From Amoebophrya sp. A120 (taxonomy: Eukaryota; Sar; Dinophyceae; Syndiniales; Amoebophryaceae): 64,000 nucleotides of DNA. The translations under genes were made by a program, and so were the position numbers. Under the pieces are notes generated by a model that was not told where the DNA came from, searched no databases, and saw only the letters and a program-made list of their open reading frames with translations. Position 1 is the stretch's first letter, and every line of letters begins with the position of its first letter. The stretch spans positions 1,233,199 through 1,297,198 of the forward strand of contig CAJINV010000016.1 in the NCBI GenBank assembly GCA_905178155.1, written 5' to 3'. Shown one piece after another: positions 58,145 to 64,000 of this stretch.

Positions 58145-59155
58145 CTTTATTTGGGAGACGAGTTTTTCTGTGTGAGTGTCAGTCGTGGTGATCCAACGTG
58201 CGTCCTAATACTGATTTCTTTCCAGAACAATAGAAGCAATTGCTTCCTTTGGCTGATAGCACCAGAAAAAAACTTGAAGGACCTGAAGCCTGCAACTGCT
58301 AGAGGTAGTTTTGCTAGTTGTAGCACACGACTTTGTAGATTGAATTATGATCTATCTCAGCAAAAAGTGACCACTATCTTTCAACTAATACCGAGCTAAA
58401 CGAGGAGAATGATCATGATCATTACTGCGATGACGATGCTGCCCGAAATAGATGAAAGAAAGCTATGCTATTCAACACGACAGGGTGGTCTTGGAGCAAA
58501 CACTAAGAACAGGTCATTGTGAAAAACTTATGCGTGATTCCCTTTTGTTTTCAACTACAAGGCTCTTTAGTTTCACTACCCACGACCGCTTTCTAAGTGA
58601 GAAAAAAGACGAGTGACGATGACCAAGGGCGATTTCAACGAGGATGGAAAGAACGAAAAGCAGAAGTCTTAACAGAGCAGCTATAGTGGGGACAAATCAA
58701 AATGTGCAAACCCAAACTGAGTGTAAATATACGCTCTAGCAGCTGCATCTTCATCATCTTCCCTACGAAAGGATGAACATCTTGTATTTACACCTTCTGC
58801 AGCAGTAATCAATCTCCTCCCCTTGGCGCCGCTATTTTTTTTCTTCATGCTATGTCCACAATGATCGTCATTGATATAAAAAAATGCATACTTCTTTTCG
58901 CTTTCTCTGTTGATGCATTTGCATGGAATAGGTCTTTATGTCGTGTCGTTCAGAAGCAGATGATGCAAAAAAAAAGATTCGGTCGCTAACGCTATTGAAA
59001 AACTCTGTGTTGAAAAAGTCCCAAAGTGAACCCTTCGTAACCGCAGCTCTTCTCTCAGTCGCTTTCTTGGAAAACTGATGATCGTGTGATCTTTATGACC
59101 AAATTTCGACGTGCTTATACCTGCATGCTAGTGAAGTTATTTCTTTACAGTTTCT
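58145..59155. other. Intergenic stretch without a recognised gene
   Basis: About 1 kb, A/T-rich with short poly(A/T) runs. No introner ends or domain-bearing frames. Confidence 0.5.
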
Positions 59156-62100
59156 TCACCACTTATACCACCGATTTCCCCAGTCGTCAGTCTCCATTTC
59201 CAACGGTTCATCTAATTTCCACCGCCATGGTAGCGGTTTGAAACCGCTACGCGTTCTCCTATACCTGTTCTGTGCCCCATCAACACACGTTTCGGCATGA
59301 GCATTGTCCTTTTCAAGGTCATCTACTTCGCCTTGTTCATCTGCGTCGGACTCTTCCAGTAGACTGTTCGCGACCGCAGTATTTCTCGCCTGTATCGGCA
59401 GCCCGTTCAAACTCACACCTAATTCTGAAAGTTCGCAAAGAAACAGCTGGCACTTTGGCTGGTGCTGGACGACGTGGTCGTCTAAGTGGGTGGTGTCTGT
59501 GCTTACCTCGTCGACCCCCACCTCCAGGGCAGCTGCTTGCTGCTCGTGGTGCTCATCTGGTTGATGTTCCTCATCGGAACTGGATTGACCACTCGTAGCG
59601 TGATTGTTCGTTCCGCCCTCCTCGCCTCCAAGCTCGTCAGTCAAGCTACTCACCCCAGCGGGACTAAGAGCCGGACTAACACTAACTGCTGATGCACTAC
59701 TCAGCGCCGGGCTGACAAGCGGCTGAGCTCCGCCTGAATCTGCGGTGGTGGAGCTGGTGGAAATACCCGAGAGGACGCTTCTGCGGCCTCTTGCGGTGCT
59801 GTTTAGCAGCTGCTCCTGGGTGGATGACGATGAGAGCAGAACGCTGCGCGGACAGGAAATCAAAAAATCGAACCTCGCTTTCGCAGGGCAAGACCTCGAG
59901 TTCCAGTGTGCGGGATACCAATACTTCAAAAACCAGCCGGCGAGGATTTTTGCGTCGTGGTCAATTTTTTCGCAAAGCTTAGCATTATTGCAGAACATTT
60001 CCTCTAACGCCTCCTCCTTGGTAAAACTGTTGCTGTCCGTCATCTCAAAGGAACTCTGGCTGGTCTCCCGAGTAATCGGCATGTACCGCGTCCGTAGGTC
60101 GTAGATGCTTTCCCCGGTTTGTGGGTCCGTTGTCCCGGTATTGAACGCGATGACGCGCACCTCTCCAATCCGATCCGGGATAAACTCCTGGACGAGACAA
60201 GAGGTTCTGGTGTCGAAGTCGTCAACCGTTGCATGGTAGCTCCCGTTATTTTTTCCTCCGGTGCTGTAGTACCCATCGTAGTTGTACCCGTAGCCGTAGT
60301 CGTTTTGTTTCCCGAAAATTTCCTGCAGTTTCGAAACCAGGTCCTCTTCGTTGTCCCACTTCAGGACGTCCTGACCGCACCAGGAAAAGGGAAGTTTTAC
60401 CACGCCAGAAATGACCTTTGTTTTGTTATTTGTCCGTGCTTGTGTCGTGTGTTGGCCGTCGAGCTGCTCGAGAGCGGAATGATTTTCCGTTGAAGGAATC
60501 TTGTTGCGAGGCGAAGGCGATGAACAAGGTGACCAACACGATGTGCCGCGATTGTAGGTGCTGGCACTGGCGGTCGCCCTCGCTGCTTCCATCAACCGAC
60601 ACTCCTTAATCTGCTCCAAGGCTCTGATTGCGTTTTTCGCAGCCAGTCTTGGGTTCTGGAACACGTCGCAGAAGAAAACCCGGGTCGTTGCGGGCACTTG
60701 GAGGATTTTGTTCTGCAAAAAGGTCGTGGGCGGATGCAGCTGGTGCCCGGTCGTCGGTCCGTTTCTACTTGTTGTTGGCGCAGTTGTGTTCTTGGCAGAT
60801 GTTGTTGACACACGAGAGCAGTTGGACGGCGCCTCCACCGCAGTATATTCACTCGGTCCGTAAGAGACTATCCCCTCTAAATACTCCTTTCCGCACAGCT
60901 TCCTATACAGTCGCGCCGGACAAGGCCACCGCGTCGGAATCCCCATGGCCTCAATCTTCTCCACGAAATCGAAAAAGACCGTCTGCTCGATCATGCCATC
61001 CGTTTTCTCGGTTTTTTCGCAGGGCCACAGGAAGTACATCCCGTATCTTTTCGTCGCCTTCTGCATAATGTGCTGCAGAGAGAGCTGGTCTGCTTGTTGC
61101 GTCATTGTAGCTTTTACTTTTAGCATGTTGGACAACGGCCGCGTTGCTGTAGATGAGCCGCCCCCGCCTCGTCTGCTGTTTGCGTACTGTTTCAGGGAAT
61201 ACAAGGGAGCCGACGTCGCACCAGCTCCCGAAGACAGCATTGCTCCACTACCACTCGCCCAGTCGCGGTACTTCCACTTACTCGCCGGATTGCAGTACTG
61301 CTTATCCTGTGCAAAAAAATCGCATTCGTACTAATCGCAGATATGCATGACAAATCTCATGCCTAAGCTCAAACAGCATTAGAAACTCCATTCGTCATGC
61401 TGATCTAATTTGTATTGCAGTTACTAGTACTAGTACGATGCTTTTGCATTTGATACTGATCGTAAAATTGCAACAATTCTTCCCCATTCCGCACAAACAA
61501 ACTCCAGACCTCCAACTGCGTCCCAAACAACTCCACCAACCCAGAGTCCTCTATCAGGGACTTGATCGCAAACTCGGAAGTTATGTTGTAGTCGGATCTC
61601 TTCTGATTGGTGTGGTAGTCGTACCAACGCACCATGAGCACGGAGACGGTGGCAGTGCTGGTCGACTTGCGGCTATCTTCTACTTGTACTTCTTGTGGTG
61701 TGCTAGTGCTGTCAACAGCTTTTTTCTTTGCCTTGCTAAAATCGCGAGGACCAGCATCAATCTCTCCAGTCTCAACCGGCCGGATCAAATCCAAATCGGT
61801 CACGATGTATTCCAAGTTTTGCTCGATCGGACTGTAGGCCCCCACGAATTCGTTTGTCATGGGCTCCTTGTAATCCCCAACCAGTTTTACCGTGAAGGAG
61901 AAATAAGACACGATATTGATGTCGTCATTCTCGATGAAATTTGTTTCCGCTGTCGTGCTACTCTGACGGTCGTCGCGAAGAAAATCTGCTTGCTCGCCGT
62001 AATTCTGATGCTTCTTCACCACAGTCCCCAACACCCACCCCTGCGTCAGCCCGAAAGTGAAAGTGCCTGCGTTCATTTTTGAGCAGGATGCACTGTTCCA

Positions 62101-62361
62101 TTTGGCGTGGCGGGTGGAGCTGTGGGGAAGCTTTACCTTCCGAAACGTGCCGTCGTCGAGGAGGTGGGTGTTGTAGTAAACCTCCACGGTGTCACCCACT
62201 TCGAAGTTGTAGATGGGTCGTTGGGGAAGCCGCGGTGTATTGTCGTCGTCAAGCTTGTCGCTGAGGCCCACATGACCTTTCTGAAGCTGGTCCTTCACAC
62301 TCGCCTCATTCTTCACCGGGCTGAAGGCAGATGCAATGCTGGCGAGGAGGTTTGATGCCAT
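59156..62361 (-). CDS. Uncharacterised protein with a possible ATP-grasp-like region (about 1,015 aa)
   Basis: Exons are 62361-61456 and 61297-59156, joined by removal of one introner. The N-terminal third has a small beta-rich part (FEVGDTVEVYYNTHLLDDGT) that looks Tudor/SH3-like. Later, VKLPFSWCGQDVLKW, LVQEFIPDRIGEVRVIAFN and ARFDFLIS are spaced like the lysine strand, hinge and metal-binding part of ATP-grasp enzymes. That assignment is by eye and tentative. A Ser/Gln-rich tract (VSPALSSASAVSVSPALS) and an acidic C-terminus ending DDWGNRWYKW follow. ATG 62361 opens the frame. Confidence 0.6.
61303..61455. mobile_element. Introner, family F1, in ATP-grasp-like gene
   Basis: 153 bp. The inner inverted repeats are F1, while the outermost bases of the right end (CATTTGATA) match F2. 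The flanks are ctgct and ctgat (4 of 5). Removal gives FYDQYCNPAS in frame. Confidence 0.87.
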
Positions 62362-63075
62362 TTTGATTTTCTAGTTTTTACTTCAGGTCAGCGTCAGTTT
62401 TGATTTCGCTTTCGGAAATAAAACTGAAGCCATGCAGTACGACCACGACCAGAAGATGGAGATGAAGTTTTTACGAATCAATGCTCCACCTAGTACCCTT
62501 CAACAACTACAACAAAGGTGTCGTGGTGACAACTATCAAGCAGATTACTTTCATTTTCTGCGTCAATTTACCATAGAAGGTCAACAACAGATAAAGGACA
62601 AAATGCGGATCGCGATTCTTTCCTTTCGCGTGAAAAACCTCATCAAAATTATTTGCAAGATAAGTATATGAAGTGAAAGATGACCATGGTGCCAGGTCCA
62701 ACAAGTAGGTGCCAATCTTTCTCTTCTTGTGTGGATCGAGTGATCGCCCTCTTCTAGTATTAGCGCGAAATACAATTACAAAGAGGTCGACGTGACCACG
62801 CGGCCGCCCATGAGCAACATGAACTTCCGTAGGAAAACGGTGGGCAAGAAGTTGGGACTTCCATCAAGTTCGAACAGCCAAGAGTTCCGAGAGAAAGAAG
62901 ATCATCCGCTGTACAAGAATCGGAGCACAGGAAAAAAGCTGCGAGATGCGAAGCATGCGCGTAAGCATAATCAAACTTTCTTTGTGTCGTGGTTTCCTTG
63001 CAGCTTCATCTGTGCTTACACAAGTTATCTCTGGCTTCATCACCTCCGACAGCCTATTTTTGGTGTCTAGGTCGT
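62362..63075. other. Intergenic stretch
   Basis: About 0.7 kb. A plus-strand frame from ATG near 62811 (MSNMNFRRKTVGKKLG) is basic and followed by a possible donor (GTAAGC near 62960), but no second exon was found, so it is left uncalled. Confidence 0.4.
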
Positions 63076-63567
63076 CTACGTCACCAGTTGCTCGATGTCC
63101 AAGTGCTCCAGACTCCTGAGCTCCATCGTAGCCTTTCCCCGCAACCCCACCGACAATTCTACATCCGGAACCATACACACCTTCATGCCAGCAGCCAGGG
63201 CCGCGTCCACCCCGGTTGGAGCGTCCTCGAAGACAAGCACGTTGGCTGGGCTGACTTCCTCTCCCGGTCTTGAGATCATTTTTAACGCCTTCTGGAAGAT
63301 TTCGGGCTCGGGCTTTCCCTTGCCATCAAGCTCGTCGCCGCAGATAATGTTGGAACCGAAAATCTGATTGAGTGCGAACGAGACCGTTGGAGGTTCATCA
63401 GAAGAAAGTAAGTTTGCGAGGCGGGAGAGACGATTTTATCTACGTTCATGCAGGTGGTCATCCTGCATCTTCAGCATCTTTAGTACACAAAAGACTATAC
63501 CTCGTCGAAGACCGCGCGCACCTTCGTCGTTTTGATCATCATAAGCGGTCGGCTGCTGGAGGTCGGC
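63076..63567 (-). CDS. HAD-superfamily phosphatase, C-terminal part
   Basis: It resembles the HAD phosphatases near pseudouridine-5'-monophosphatase (HDHD1/PUDP). Exons are 63567-63501 and 63363-63076, separated by a GT-AG intron (63500-63364). Motif II is seen as PTSSRPL, the motif III lysine lies in GKPEPEIFQ, and motif IV reads VLVFEDAPTGVDAALAAGM. Motif I (DxDG) and the cap domain must lie in upstream exons, beyond the introner-like terminus at 63568. Substrate is unknown, and a small phosphate ester is expected from the family. The stop is at 63076. Confidence 0.8.
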
Positions 63568-64000
63568 TATGAGAGTGCACAAATAACGATGAACGACTGC
63601 AACGCATTCGCATATTTGATATCATTTCTTGGCAATATAGAGGAGAGCCGGCGCACGGTGCAGATTATAAGCCCGTGCAGTAGTTGTAAAGTGCGCGCTT
63701 TATGCTTGTGAAAGACTTACTCTTACCTTGATGCACTTGCAGAGGGTACTATTGATCTCTGCCACAGCTAATATTGCTGTCCTTTATAATTCATGCTTTG
63801 GCTTTTGCCTAGCTCAAACTTGTGAATGTGGTCTGGAAAACAAAGGGCGGAAGAAACCCGAAGCGGGCAGTGCGAGAAGTAAGTGGTTCTTCATCGTCTT
63901 CGTTCAACTGTGCTCATCTCGCATACTGCCAACGCGAGTGGTATCTTGAAGCGCTGTAATCTATACAGCAGTTCTTTCGCACCAGGCAGAAAGTCCGCCT
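63568..64000. mobile_element. Possible F5 introner terminus without a visible partner
   Basis: TATGAGAGTGCACAA matches the F5 end for 15 bases, directly next to the HAD exon border (flank tcggc), but the C-rich part that should follow is replaced by unrelated sequence. No inverted partner is found before 64000. The element may be interrupted, like the F4 case, and end outside the window. Confidence 0.45.
63731..63878 (+). CDS. Possible first exon of a secreted protein (plus strand)
   Basis: ATG 63731 begins MHLQRVLLISATANIAVLYN, then SCFGFCLAQTCECGL, which looks like a signal peptide. A strong donor (GTAAGTGG) follows at 63879. It would be the only plus-strand gene, and it lies where an interrupted introner may be, so it might belong to an inserted element. 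The continuation is outside the window. Confidence 0.35.

Noticed and set aside
1-64000. Dinoflagellate spliced-leader sequence as an encoded gene
   Set aside because: I scanned for the conserved leader core and its complement by eye and did not find it; leader genes are normally elsewhere in tandem arrays.

Overview
This is nuclear DNA from a eukaryote with intron-rich protein genes. The best fit is an alveolate of the dinoflagellate lineage, probably a syndinian such as Amoebophrya. That placement is an inference from three things: all eleven confident cellular genes lie on the minus strand, many introns are transposon-like elements with non-canonical borders, and the proteome includes calpain-like, cyclic-nucleotide-kinase and IQ-motif proteins. 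No rRNA, tRNA or CRISPR feature was seen.

Layout from left to right, all minus strand unless noted: a calpain-like protein with two catalytic residues replaced (1-1437, running off the left edge); a seven-repeat IQ-like protein (1583-4482); an FBH1/UvrD-type DNA helicase with a C-terminal J-like segment (5602-10061); a protein kinase followed by two cyclic-nucleotide-binding domains (10897-13706); a cathepsin Z/X cysteine carboxypeptidase (14675-16737); a giant low-complexity protein of about 3,178 aa with a signal peptide (17937-29860); a WW-like coiled-coil protein of about 2,278 aa (30910-49587); a small secreted Cys-rich protein broken at a 17-base homopolymer (51563-52115); a multi-IQ-motif protein (53298-58144); a protein with a possible ATP-grasp region (59156-62361); and a HAD phosphatase (63076-63567, 5' end missing). 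A possible plus-strand first exon starts at 63731.

The outstanding feature is a set of introner elements. There are 27 clear insertions plus one degenerate copy, all inside genes. They begin TAT and end ATA, carry terminal inverted repeats (TIRs) of eight families (F1-F8 here), and are flanked by a 5-bp direct repeat (20 exact, 7 with four of five bases). Removing one element plus one repeat copy restores the reading frame. Applied to whole genes, this gives continuous frames of about 3,178, 2,278, 1,481 and 1,015 codons.

One F4 introner (39034-48274) contains an 8.9-kb non-LTR retrotransposon with its own 15-bp target duplication. Without the retrotransposon the introner is 279 bp, against 280 bp for the other F4 copy, so a nested insertion has produced a 9.2-kb intron. 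The retrotransposon encodes one 2,157-aa protein with a zinc finger, an endonuclease, reverse transcriptase, an RNase H-like domain and a C-terminal OTU-type protease domain. Coordinates were read by hand, so exon borders may be off by one base.
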